From: Brassica napus
Lineage: Eukaryota; Streptophyta; Magnoliopsida; Brassicales; Brassicaceae
Assembly (NCBI RefSeq): GCF_020379485.1
Contig: NC_063444.1
Span: forward strand, 2,304,652 to 2,368,651
Direction of reading: 5' to 3'
Length of the DNA stretch: 64,000 nucleotides
Shown: piece by piece, positions 34,899 to 46,376 of the stretch
Numbering within the stretch: the stretch's first letter is position 1
How the letters are laid out: each line of letters begins with the position of its first letter
Notes under the pieces: model-generated
Seen by the model: the letters and a program-made list of their open reading frames with translations, nothing else
What the model was told of the DNA's origin: nothing
Databases searched by the model: none
Program-made: the position numbers and the translations under genes

Positions 34899-37470
34899 AA
34901 CTACGGGTGGGATGCGTTACATTTATATTTTTCATTACGGATATATGATTGTTAATATGCAAATCCAAAGGTAGAGTCCCCGGTTCCAATCGTAAGCAAA
35001 GTGGATTCAACAACTTCACAGAAGAATTCTTCAGAGTCAATATCATTAAAGGGAATCAGAATCAACAACTTAATTTAGTGCTACTTTTGGAGAGAATGCT
35101 TAGCCTTTTACATATCTATGATTCATACACATTAGCTATTTTACATGGACAAAGACTGGTGATTAGAGATAAGAACATTACAAAAAACGTTTAAAGAAAA
35201 TCATAATGCCTCTCCTTGTCTTTAATGGTGATGTCAAAAATATTAGGAAAGTTTGTCCCAAACAATGCGGCTACAGCTTATAAATTAAAACCAATTGTCG
35301 AAAGGAATTGGAGAGCCTGCAAACGGGCCTATTAAAATGATTAAGATCTCATATCGTTAACAGGTTTGAGATCATGTAGAAAAATCGTTCAACCTTTTTC
35401 TGCTAAATTATTTTAAATTTCTATACAAATTTGTAAATATTTAGTTTATTTTCAATAAAAAAAATGACTTTGTTTATGGTGGTCTATCCACGCTAGCGGA
35501 CATTATTTCATTGTTATTTGAAGAATTTGATGTTTTGCAGTGAGTATGCAAGATTGCGAAGTTGATTTATGGCATATAAAATTAGCCAGCTTAATATATG
35601 CATACTTAGAGAAGTTTTTTAGTTGAGATAGGAAATTCATAAATAATTCATTTGCTGTTGGTTATTATACATAAGAACTGGCTACAGTTCCATGTGGTTA
35701 TCATTTATAAAAGAATACATAGAATTCATGATGATGAGACAGAAGGAAAAACACCAGAATCAATCATATATCAAGAAATAATGAACACTTCAGTCATCAT
35801 TGAGCTTCTCCGCCAAGATCTCAACTGAAAGGATAGCAATTGACCTCAAAAGCTTCACCTATCTTAAGAAATTTACTTTTTAATCTTTCACCAAAATAGA
35901 AGATAATAAAATACATGTATCTTCGCCAGGAGTATTATTTTAGATCACAATCCAAACTTTAGTATAAATATATATTTTTCTTCAAATCATTCCATGTAGA
36001 AATATTCTTGGCTAGGTAGATCAACAAAACAAAATAAAACAATAGAGGCAGAACCAACGTCAAATATAAACATATGCAGATGAGAACGTATAAACTACAT
36101 ATAGAATTTAGACTCTAACTTGCAAGCGTCTATGGCGAGGAAATTTATATACATTAAGAAAGCAGTCAAACTCCTGCAATAGAAAAAATGCTGCACTTTT
36201 AATGTCTAAGAAACTAAGAGTAGAAAATAAGAAGTTAACCTTCTCCCCATAGTTGGGATCAACAACAAACTCCTCAATGACAAACTATCGTGTTAAGATA
36301 TCTCCCTAGTTGCGCAAAATATGATCCTCTTGAACACCATAGACTTTTCGTCAGCCCAGTGAGGAAGCTTTATTTGCTTTGTTGGATCAATAGACTTCTC
36401 CTGTTAAGAAGGAAAGTTTGTAAGGCTATTTGCAGAAAACACAACTTAAAAGGTAAAACAGTCGCAAATCTCGTACTTCCTGCAGAAAGAGCCTCGAGAG
36501 CGTCTTCACCCACTTGTTATGATTCTATCTACCTCTGTTGAGTGGTAACACTTTTATAGGCTGAAGCAAAAATATCACCAGCCTAGAAAACTCACAACAG
36601 ACACATGAATGCATGAGATACATATCCAATGCTTTAAGATAACAGTTTAAATATGTAATTAGCATAATGAAAGTCATGTATAGTCAAGTCACTTAAATTG
36701 TTTTGACCAAAGATCATCTATAATACTATATTTTACATAACCACGATTCACAAAGCTGTCAAATTAGTTATGAACGAAATGAGGACTCTCTCTCATATTA
36801 CCTAGTCAAGAAGGAGCTTGTACTCCAAAATTTACATTGTAAGAGCGCTGTTTCTGGAGCACAATCATTGGAGTTGATAAGATTTATAAGATACTGCTCA
36901 AGTACGAGTTTGGATCTTCTTGTTTAAGGAAGTCAACGAAAATGGGTACATAAACTACGAAAAAGGATATAAAGATTTAACCTTTTTGGATTTCTAGAGT
37001 TGTCGAACCCGAAGCAAACGCAGGAGGAGCGATCTCCACTATGTCGGAATCCATTGACGATGTTCCTCAAGATTGATTCTTTATGCCTCACAAAACAAAA
37101 CAGATGCAAAAGTGATTCAAAGAGCCGATATGACAATTGCATATGTAAAAGTTCAACTCGAACCGTTTCAGAGATTTGGAAGAAGCTTAGACGTTTCCAA
37201 GCGCCGCAGAAAGAAGGAGAGAGATGACCTACGTTTCTTTGCTTCATTAGATTTAGGGTTATCGAGGTCGGGCTCACGGACCGCATACATAATCAGAAAG
37301 TAGTATCCAAAATACTATAGATATTCCCCTAACGATAAAAGCCCAACAAATTCTCAGATTAAATGAAGTGCTACGTTTAATACAGCCGGGACACGTGTCG
37401 ACCTGTCAGGTATCGACTTTCCACGTGGAAAAGCAGGAGTGAAGCGAACATATTTATATATATATATATA
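34899..37470. other. ~2.6-kb insertion of unknown type with gene fragments
   Basis: The DNA between GACACTAA (ends 34898) and TGCTGTATATG (starts 37471) is absent from the paralogous spacer, which joins these words directly near 52757. No convincing terminal repeats, Helitron ends or target duplication were found. It contains exon-like pieces on the minus strand (36240-36560, 36982-37054) and a G-box-rich promoter-like stretch (37388-37428, with ACACGTGTCGAC and CCACGTGG). It could be captured host DNA in a degraded element, or a deletion in the other unit. Confidence 0.6.
36982..37054 (-). pseudogene. First-exon fragment resembling an E2 (UBC25-type) gene
   Basis: An ATG at 37052-37054 is followed by 24 codons and a GT donor at 36981-36980. 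The peptide MDSDIVEIAPPAFASGSTT resembles the start of the large plant E2 enzymes of the UBC23-25 type. A 5' leader-like sequence and promoter-like ACGT elements lie upstream up to about 37430. No E2 catalytic domain follows, so this is at most a gene fragment. The assignment rests on a short peptide and is uncertain. Confidence 0.3.
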
Positions 37471-37735
37471 GATAGATAGATGCTGTATATGTGATTTTGA
37501 TTAACTTATATTACATAAAATTAGGAAAATCATGATGCCCGCAGTTATGTTTGTAAGTTTACAATACGAATCATACTAATTATTTACATATTTGGTTTCA
37601 GCCCAGTTTCTTAAAACATTGAGTATTAAGAACACGTCTTTATTAATTTGTATATACATTAAACCGAGACGAATACAATATGCTAGAATTTGAGAAATTC
37701 AACTAACATGAGAGAAACTTACTTTTATTTGTATA

Positions 37736-40229
37736 CTAGGGTCGGCCCGGACGTAGTTTTTCTATAATATTTATTTTTAATTTTATTTTATGTTTATTTC
37801 AGTATTAACTATACTGATATCTAATAAGTAAATTTGTTGATTTATCATAATCTCCTTAACTTTATATTGAGTTTTATTTTGTGCTCAATTATAAATTTAA
37901 TAAATATAGAGATTTATCTGATATTATCACTATCTTGGGAATAATTAAAAATATTAACGATAAATGTTAAAATATTAAAATATTATATATATGTTTATAT
38001 TATATTTGGTTTAGTAATATAAAACTGGCCGTATTTTAATATATATATATATATGTATCACATAAGATAGAGATAAATTTTTAGGACAATCAAAATTAGT
38101 TATTGGATAATTTCAGAAAAAAATGGAAAATAATTCAGAAATATTTATAATACTATTTGTTAAAAGTTAAAGAGTTTAAAATCATTATAACCCTTAATAA
38201 ATAATTAGTTAGATTTGTTAATATATAATTACCCATAATTTCATTAATTTGCTAATTATCATTATATAAGAGATTCTATATTAACTTGTGGACAACGTAC
38301 TTGCATAGTGACATTTAGATGTAGATAAAGCTGTTATAAATAACGTAGTTTTAGTACGGGTCACATACGTCCACGTCTCGAGCTGGTTGAAGGCGCAGCT
38401 GCATTTCATTGCTTAGCGTCAGAATGTTATTATGCATAGATTAGACCATTGGTTTTAAACGGTAAGGCAACCCGAATATTTACCAGCGTTTGTCAAAGGT
38501 CTACTGACTCGAGGCTGCTTCTTTTGCAAACAAAGTGCCTTTCGCAATTTTCGAGCTATCTAGCCGATCCTGTAATGTTTAAGTATTGTGACTTAACAAT
38601 CAGAAAGCGTTAACATCCTTGATTTCGTTATATACATATAAGTGTTTATTGATGTGCACTAACTTCACAGTTACAGTCTGGCTTTCTAGCAGAGCATAGA
38701 AAGTTCAAGTTTTCAAGATTATGGTCTAGTTTGAAGATAATATCAATTCCTGGAGACAATGCGAGTGTACCTGCGTCGATGTTTTTTTTCCGACGCATGT
38801 TCTGTAGTGTGCCAGGATTTGGGAGATAACTATCAGAAAGCCATGGACAGTGGTCCATCTCAGCGACCATGTTTGTCGAAACACATCCTTGTGAAATCAT
38901 AAAGCATTTGGTGTTGCTACAGTCTGATAGTTTATATATTTATGTATAATTTGAGCAGTGATCTCGGTACCTCGAATGATTAACGGTCTTCCTACTCCGC
39001 GTCTTTTAAATTGTTGCTTATTATCTTAGGAGAAAATAATTATGCCCATGTTTTTAGTTCTCAACACAATAATAAACCTTTTTGTTAAGTCAATATCTAT
39101 GTCTACACAACTACAATCACCTACCTACTGGGGGTGGCTGCTTTGGTTTTGTTGACCGTGCTAACATTCAAGTTGAACGTGCTGAACGTGCTGAGTTTGA
39201 TGTATCAACATAGAAAATAAAATATGTATATTATGGACTGGTAAATAGGTTATACATCATCTCATCTCAGACGCAAGGATGCTAAATGGAAAGTATTGCG
39301 TAGACTACAATAAGTCTGGAACACTTATAACTTCTAATGGGCTATATAAGTCTGCATTAATCTTCGAAATTGTTACACTAACTTGGTTTTAAACTACGTA
39401 AGCAGTACGAACCTGATAAGGAGTCACATGCATCGTGGGTAACGTTAGATGCGCTAGCGCCTGTGCCAAGACGATTCTTCTGTAGTTACTCGGCTCCCCG
39501 GTTCAAGGTTCACCAATTCCGCTATGTTTTATCTTCACCATAACCTAAGTTATTTTTTAAGGTTCTTAGTGTAGTGCCAGGGTATGTGGTGTCTGCAATG
39601 GATCTCTTTATATACATAAGTGTTTAATGATGTTCATTAACTTGGCAGTTATAGACTTACTCGTATGGCGATGCGAGGAGATACGGTCTTCTGACACGCG
39701 CAACAAAATGAAGTTTGGGTCCTGAATTAAAAAAACAATTGATTGGAAAAATAAGTTTATATTATAACAATAGAAGAAACCAACGTACTGTATTATTGTG
39801 GATTTGGCACGAACTTTTATTCGATATTTGTACTTCACACAAGTCCGGTGTTCTTAGAATGGTCTTGGTGGAACATTTTCCTTTTCCCTTGTTGGTTTTG
39901 TAACTTTGTCTTTTTCTTTTGCTGATCTTTTGACGTCTAATAAAAAGATTGCTGAGTTAACATCTGAGGGATATAAATAGGAGTGAGATGAGGTATAGCG
40001 AAGTGTCTGGAAGTTGAACAGATGCTTTGTAACAGGATGGTAATGTGAAGAGGTATATAACTTGTGAGAGACTCTACAACTGAAATGTAAGAGATATGTA
40101 GGAGGAGAAAAGACGTATCGAGTTTTAGTCTTCTGTGCCACGTGTTAGCGCGAAGTAAATCAAATTTATTATGTGACATCTTAGATGTCCTAAGGAGGAG
40201 AGAGCAAACTCTTTTTTATAATAATAAGA
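37736..40229 (-). mobile_element. Non-autonomous Helitron
   Basis: Read on the minus strand the element begins TCTTATTATTATAAAAAAG after host A and ends CGTCCGGGCCGACCCTAG before host T, i.e. 5'-TC...CTAG-3' between A and T with a GC-rich hairpin-like sequence near the 3' end. The paralogous site at about 53028 lacks the 2494 bp. No Rep/helicase sequence is present. It contains a 3'-end-like sequence twice (38631-38920 and 39607-39720, both with TATATACATA..AGTGTTTA.TGATGT), suggesting duplicated captured DNA. An 84-codon minus-strand frame at 38646-38900 is unrecognised. Confidence 0.8.
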
Positions 40230-41120
40230 TTTTTTCTATTAGCTTAATACCTCAAAATGAAGAAAATTAGTGTAATTAAGTGAAAAATGGAGAAATTGAG
40301 ATAACTTGTCAAAGGTGGTGAATTAAAGCGAAAGCTTTACTGTTTTCTCATCTCAGATAGTCCAATGATTTATGAGTGTGATTATTAGAAGTTGAAGTGT
40401 ATATCATGATGCTGAGCTGGCATGTGGATTCACTAAGCCCTTGTCTTACGTCACTCTATCACAGTGTTGACCCTTTCTCCACGCTGACCCACCAAGTCTT
40501 CGCTTTCTAGACTCTCTTCTTGCTATTTGCCAAAAAAAAAAAAAAAAAGACTCTCTTCTTGCTATTTCCTTTGATTATTTTTTTCTTTTCTTGGTCTTAT
40601 GGTCTTTGACTTTGTCTCGTAGCCAATTATAGGACACACGTCGTGACTCTTATGGATATCACAGAGGCAAACCAATATCAATATGTACTGTACTTCTTTA
40701 TTTTATAAAGGAATTTTAAGAGTACCATTATCACTTATCAGATCTCTATATAAATCTCTAATAAAAATATATTAATGCTGATATTTTAATTTTAAAATTA
40801 TTTTGATTTATTTTAAAAAAAATTAAAGCACTATTGAAACATTGGAATAGTAGTTTTTCTGTATGAATGTGAGTTTTTCTAATACAAATATGTGGGAAAA
40901 CTTTTCAAAAAAAAACTACTCTTTTTTTTTATGCTGTATGAATGTGAGTTTTTCTATTTCAACTTACTCTTGTTGGCTGTAATCGAATAAGAATGGATCG
41001 AATAAGAATGGATAAAAGCTCGTGGGATTGAGAACATGTTTAAGAACTCTTCGATAATGTGGATGTTTTAATATACTAGCCTTTGAGATTTGACCAACAA
41101 ACAAAAACTTTAAGATCTAA
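40230..41120. other. Duplicated non-coding spacer, copy 1 (continued)
   Basis: It aligns with about 53029-53173 plus 54888-55600 of unit 2. It includes the CTTTCTAGACTCTC..CTTATGGTCTTTGACTTTG stretch conserved in both. No gene is supported. Confidence 0.7.
40529..40547 (+). mobile_element. Poly(A)-only retroposition scar
   Basis: GCC followed by 16 A is flanked by perfect 20-bp copies of AGACTCTCTTCTTGCTATTT (40509-40528 and 40548-40567). The paralogous unit has a single copy of this 20-mer and no A-run (near 55048). This is the structure left by target-primed reverse transcription of little more than a poly(A) tail. Confidence 0.8.
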
Positions 41121-42712
41121 AAGCACCTCCATCGGGGTAGTTTAATACAGATTCTAACCAAAAGCAAAAATAAAAATAAATGAAAAATGCTAAATAAACA
41201 GAGAACCACTGCCAAACGTGGGCCTTTTAGAATCAGTAAGACACCCTAACGTGTCATCTTGTAATTGGAACGCACGTTAATGTCTCTCTCTCTCCTTCGT
41301 TTGTGCGAAATCAGTTTTCTTTCTCTTCCATTCTCGAAGACTCTGCTTCTCTCTCGAATCTCATTTCGATCTCTTTCTCGGGTAGGTAAAATCATCCTTT
41401 CGATTTCGTGAATGGGAGGAGGAGGAGGATCAAGATCTTCGACCCCATCGAGCTAACACCGAAGAAGGATGCTGGTAAGCCTGGGGAGGAGGAAGATCAC
41501 AGGAGGAAGAAGGTGAGGAAAGAAGTTGCTGCGACCGCGAGAGCCTCTGCGAAAGATGCAACAGCGAGGGCAGGGGATCCGGATGAGGAGAAGTATAGGT
41601 TGGGGTACGGTGTTGCTTGTAAAGGAGTGAAGCTTCCTTGGTACGTTGAGAACAAACGTGAGTATGAAGATAGAGCTGGTGGTGAAGGGGAGGAGGAGGA
41701 GGATGGTGAACGTAGGAGTGAATCTAAGAAGAAGAGTGGGAAGAAGAGCTTGAAGGAGCTGAGGGAAGAGCGGTTGAAGAGGGAGAGGGTTGAGAAGGAA
41801 AGAGAGAGGGCTCTTTTCATGAAACAGAGCCAGCGAAGCGGTGGCTTTTCACGTAGGTGAGAGAGCTTCTTTTTTTTTTTTTTTTTGTTCCCAAGTGTTG
41901 CCCTTTTCAAGGTGTACTTATATAGATTAATTCACACTTTATGATCAAGTTAGTATCCAAACTTATCGTTTGTACTTCATTTGTGTTGATACAGTCATGG
42001 TAGATAGTTTTGGAGTGTGATAATAATTTACCAGTTGGTAGACTCGAGCATATTTTGCTGTTTAGGAGAAGCATGGTTGTCTTAATTTTATTGTAGCAGC
42101 ATTTAGACATTGAAGTTGGAACTATGTGTGTGATATGTACACTTGTGTCAACATTTGCTTCCTTCTCTAAAAGTATTAATAGTACACGATCATGAACCTG
42201 GTGGCAATTGAATTTTTCTCCATTTACGCTGATAGATTCATGGTAGATAGTTTAGAATGCGTTTTGTAGACATGACAGTCTATTGTCCTGTCCTAAATAC
42301 GCTGAGGGCCGTATGACACTGCTAGTTTTTGTGGTGCTTGTTTCTGTAAGTCTGTACAGAAGCTGATGTTTGCCCAACTCCTTGTCTTCAACACTTCCCC
42401 ATTGATGATAAAAGAAAACAGAACCTCGTCTTTTTAACACACCAATATGATCACCATCATGAAGAAGAGTACAAAAATGAATGTTCGGAAATAAATTAGT
42501 TTGTGAAATGCATGCATGCGATGATTAAATCACAAGGATGACAAAAAAAGATGGAAAGGAGACGTGTTGCAGAGAGAACCCTATGGGGTTCTTCCATTGG
42601 AGGAGGAAAATTTTATTTCCACTAACCAAGGTTCTAAACGTGCCAAATCACCTTATTTACTCTTAATTTAATCATTAGAATTCATTACAGGTCCTAATGG
42701 ATGGAGGTGGTC
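41121..42712. mobile_element. PIF/Harbinger-like element with captured gene fragment
   Basis: The 1592-bp insertion is flanked by TAA (41118-41120 and 42713-42715). Its ends are AAGCACCTCCATC and, reverse-complemented, GACCACCTCCATC. The paralogous site near 55600 lacks it, reading AGATTTAAAGTTTTCTAC. No transposase is present. Inside lies a large part of a host gene (41408-41860) with leader-like sequence before it, so this is a gene-carrying TIR element. Confidence 0.75.
41408..41860 (+). pseudogene. C-terminal fragment of LENG1/CIR-N-domain-type protein
   Basis: The frame contains IKIFDPIELTPKKDAGKPGE, then YRLGYGVACKGVKLPWYVE, KSLKELREERLKRERVEKER and a terminal GGFSRR. These are features of the C-terminal half of plant LENG1-like proteins, which have a CIR N-terminal domain and are probably linked to RNA processing. 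The CIR N-terminal domain is missing. The leader (41280-41411) and an ATGGGAGG start at 41411 are joined directly to the later exon by a GGAGG-rich junction. That ATG is out of frame with the body, which has no upstream in-frame ATG. This looks like a captured, internally deleted copy. Confidence 0.65.
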
Positions 42713-43785
42713 TAATGTTTTCTACAAACTTTTGTTGCTATTATTCTCACATTTTACTTCTAGCATTTAATGTCACGAAGGTTAATGTATCACTATTTTA
42801 TTCTGTTCATGAGCCTGAGCCAAGCTACTGTAAAGTGTAAACATTGATAAAAAATGGGGAGAATTGCCAAGTGTGACTCAAAACTTGGAGTCAAACCCAA
42901 AACAATACCCCAACTTGGATCAAAGGCAAAAGTAACCTAAAAAGCTATTGAAATTACAACTATCCCCTTGTGACCAAACAAAAAAACGGAATTTTTTTTA
43001 CGTTTCTACCCCTCGCAAGTCGTCTGTTTAGACGACTTGAAAATAAGTCGTCCAGACGACTTAACTGAAAGTCGTCTGGACAGTTAGTCTTAAACATAAT
43101 TTAAAAATTTTGTAAAAAATATTTTGATAAGTGAAAAATAGGAATTATGTAATTAACATATGTCTTAGGAGGTATAAATTAAGATATAACAAATTTCAAT
43201 TGTTTTCAGCATAGATGAGTGAAAGTAGTGAGTCATGATATTCTTTAGTTTATGTTTCATCAACATATGTTGTAGTATTGTATGTGTTCTTAGGGTTAGA
43301 TTTTGGAAAGCATTAAAACCGTTTTTGAAAATTTTTAAAATTACTTATGCGTGTTCATTTCTGTGTATAGTAAACACTATTTAAGTATAATTTGATTTTA
43401 TAACGTGGTTAGTTAGTTAATCTAGTCATTTTAGTTTAGGGGTTCATTTTAGGGTCTAGGACGACTTAATATTTTGTCGTCTGAAAACAGACGACTAAAT
43501 ATTAAGTCGTCTGTTGTACATTATCAGCCAGAATAAGTCGTCTAAACCGGACCAAACCTTAAAGTTTACCAATGTACTTTTAAAGCTAACCGGATTATTT
43601 ACCCAATATATAAGGTGATTTTTTCTTTTTTTTGTTTCATTTTTCGCGAAATTCAGAAACCCTAACAGTTCTCTCTCAAAGGCGATTTCGAATTCCCACG
43701 ATTTCCGAACAAACCATCGTTCTCAACGTCGGCTATCTATCTCACTTCATTCTCACCGTTGTCGCCGCAGCTTCTTCTAACCCTA

Positions 43786-44034
43786 GCGCCGCCGATTCCT
43801 CTAAACCCTAGCGCCGCCGATTCCTCTAAACCCTAGCGCCGCCGATTCCTCTAAACCCTAGCGCCGCCGCTTCCACTATTTCCGAACAAACCGTCGCCCT
43901 CGCCACCGTGGTCACCAACGTTCTCACCGCCGCTTCCTCTAAACACTAGCGCCGCCGCTTCTTCTAAACCCTAGCGCCGCCGCTTCCTCTCTGTAAACCT
44001 TAGCGCCGTTTCTCTGTAAACCCTAACGCCGGTA
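43786..44034 (+). repeat. 25-bp minisatellite with AAACCCTA boxes
   Basis: GCGCCGCCGATTCCTCTAAA-type units start at 43786, 43811, 43836 and 43861 (period 25), with diverged copies up to about 44034. Each unit includes AAACCCTAG, i.e. a telo-box. The array lies in the leader region of the DUF1985 gene. Confidence 0.85.
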
Positions 44035-44133
44035 AGTCATCAATCTCGAGGAAAAGATGAACATAAAACGTTGTCTCTATCAATTTACTCATTCTCACCG
44101 TTTCACGTTTATTTTTTCAGATCTATAACCGCA

Positions 44134-45115
44134 ATGACGAGTACTCCAACTCCTTCTGCGACTAATCAGGTCCGCTTTGTACTGGAAGACTTGTAAGTAA
44201 TTTAAGTCGTCTGGAAAGTCTTCCAACTGGACGACTTAGTAGATGACTTAAATATAAGTCGTCCATTTGGAAGACTTTCCAGACGACTTAAATTTAAGTC
44301 GTCTGGAAAGTCGTCCAGTTGGACGACTTTCCAGACGACTTAATTATAAGTCGTCTACTAAGTCATCTGGACTTATATTGTTGTCTTTGATTATTTTGCA
44401 GACAAAAAGGATGGATATTCCAGAACTCCCCCGTAGGTTATACACATCAGGGGAAGAGCCAGAAGCCCACAATAGCATTTCGTATCATACGGATAACAGC
44501 AAGTTGCATACTGCTCTTAGGGAAGCTCTTACTGATGACGAATTTGAAGAGTTCAAGGAGTCGAGTTTGGGAGTTTTCATCAAGTTCAAGGAGCAGGGAT
44601 TTGGTTGGGCTTCAAGGCTGGTTCACTACATGCTCAGTTTCAAGCTGGACATTAAGAAGAAGTATGAGATGTGGTCTCTCGTTGGTCCAGAACCTTTGAG
44701 GTTTTCACTGTTAGAGTTTGAAAACCTCACTGGTCTAAACTGCGAGTACATCGAGGACCTTGAGACACCAAAATGTGACGTTACCCAAGAGATGGTTTCT
44801 TTCTGGGGGATGCTGGGAGTTCATCTGGAAGCTGGGCCAACTACTGATCAGATAATAGCAGCACTGAAGAGATGCGGGGATTGGTCCAGGGAAGATCGCA
44901 AGCGGCTCGCGTACCTCTCCATCTTCACTGGATTCATTGAAGGAAGAAAGTTTTCAACCGCTACACGATCTACTCTGGCAAGGCTAGTGATGGATTTAGA
45001 ACGGTTTGAGAATTATCCATGGGGGAGAGTCGCGTTTAAGGTGCTGATGGACTCTTTGTGGAACAAAGAAATTACTGGCTGTTACACCGTAGAAGGTTTG
45101 GACGACTTATTATAA
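44134..45115 (+). CDS. DUF1985 protein of Kaonashi-type MULE, truncated
   Basis: Exon 1 (44134-44169, MTSTPTPSATNQ) and exon 2 (44402-45115) join in frame to give 249 aa. Exon 2 has the DUF1985 domain seen in MULE-borne Ulp1-like protease genes of Brassicaceae: FGWASRLVHYMLSFKLDI, EPLRFSLLEFENLTGLNCEY, then AYLSIFTGFIEGRKFS and WGRVAFKVLMDSLW. The usual C-terminal Ulp1 cysteine protease domain is absent; the frame instead ends in the dyad-repeat array (GLDDLL, stop at 45113-45115). The intron 44170-44401 is nearly all dyad repeats. Function unknown, probably serving or hitch-hiking with the element. Confidence 0.7.
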
Positions 45116-45640
45116 GTCGTCTGGAAGGTTTTCCAACTGGACGACTTACAAATAAGTCGTCTAGAAGGTTTGGACGACTTATTATAAGTCGTCTGGAAGG
45201 TTTTCCAACTGGACGACTTACAAATAAGTCGTCTAGAAGGTTTGGACGACTTATTATAAGTCGTCTGGAAGGTTTTCCAACTGGACGACTTACACTGGAC
45301 TTCTAAAAATAAAATACACTGGACGACTTACACTGGACTTCTAAAAATAAAATACACTGGACGACTTAGTAGAAGGTAGTCTAAAAATAAAATACAATTG
45401 AAGGGATAGTAGAAGGTAGTCTAAAAATAAAATACACTTGAAGGGATAGTAGAAGGTAGTCTAAAAATAAAATACACTTGAAGGGATAGTAGAAGGTCGT
45501 CTAAAAATAAAATACACTGGACGACTTAGTAGAAGGTCGTCTAAAAATAAAATACACTGGACGACTAAAAATTTAGTCGTCTGGACGGGTAATCAAGACT
45601 GGACGACTTAAATTTAGGTCGTCTGGACAACTAGTCAACT
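45093..45640. repeat. Tandem arrays built from GACGACTT/AAGTCGTC
   Basis: From 45093 to 45290 a ~72-bp unit (GAAGGTTTGGACGACTTATT.. to ..GGACGACTTACAAATAAGTC) occurs nearly three times. From about 45290 to 45590 a shorter, ~40-bp unit (TCTAAAAATAAAATACACTG..) repeats about eight times with variants in which the dyad has decayed. The 45058-45306 frame across it is repeat-encoded and not a gene. Confidence 0.85.
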
Positions 45641-46225
45641 GGTTGTGTACATTGTGGTTTCGTATGGCCAGTTTCCTTGCAGTTTGAGCATCTCCGTGCC
45701 CTGTGTTTCTTCCTGGGTTTGTGTCCTCTCATCCTAGATAGCTCCAACCAAGATTGCCATCTTGATTTCTTCGGTCTCCCCCGACCACGCTTTAGTTCTG
45801 GAGGAAAGCATTCTCGTTTCTCAATATGTTGTGACACGATAGGATATATATTCTCTGAGTATCCTGCATACAGATAATTCTTTGAGTACAGTGGACATAC
45901 AAGTGTGGAGATATGCAAACCAGCATGTGTTCCAGCAGCTACAGCATGAGAGCAAGGTATTTTCTCCACTCCATAGACACCACAATCACACTTTGCATGT
46001 TCCAAATCAACCACACAGTCCACTTTGCCACCTTTGACAAAGAAATGCCACACATGTTCTCATGTCCAGGTTATAATCTTCTTGAGCCATTGCAACAAGT
46101 TCAGCATGTGTTGAATTTTCATTCAATAAAAACAATCTTGCTCCTTTGAGATCATCAACCACAAAATCCCAACGGAAATCTCTCAACAACCATTCTCCAT
46201 ACACTGCATGTAACTGAAAAATCAT
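45631..46225 (-). pseudogene. Deleted MURA-like MULE transposase
   Basis: The N-terminal MULE segment (ATG at 46223-46225, VYGEWLLRDFRWDFVVDDLK, then ARLFLLNENSTHAELVAMAQ) is joined almost directly, in another frame, to the C-terminal part. That part has the SWIM zinc finger (CDCGVYGVEKIPCSHAV), a basic stretch (KRGRGRPKKSRWQSW) and a CCHC knuckle (CSNCKETGHTKPQC), ending in stop at 45631-45633. The whole DDE catalytic region is lost. Confidence 0.8.
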
Positions 46226-46376
46226 CTGCAAATATTCAAAATAAAACACATTAGTAAACATAGAGAAAATGAAGAAGTTCAATAAACATTGCCGCAGACG
46301 ACTTAGCATTAAGTCGTCCAGAAGACTTAAAGGTAAGTCGTCTAAAGAGGTCACTTTTGCAATTGAAAATTAAAAG

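Noticed and set aside
34899..37470. Calling this insertion a Helitron
   Set aside because: The ends are not TC...CTRR and no hairpin or A/T target is visible at the borders.
39380..39540. tRNA-like sequence with GGTTCAAGGTTCACC inside the Helitron
   Set aside because: No complete cloverleaf could be drawn; only a B-box-like word is present.
45058..45306. 82-codon frame with tandem peptide repeats as a gene
   Set aside because: It is the dyad-repeat DNA array read in one frame; it begins inside the DUF1985 exon in another frame.
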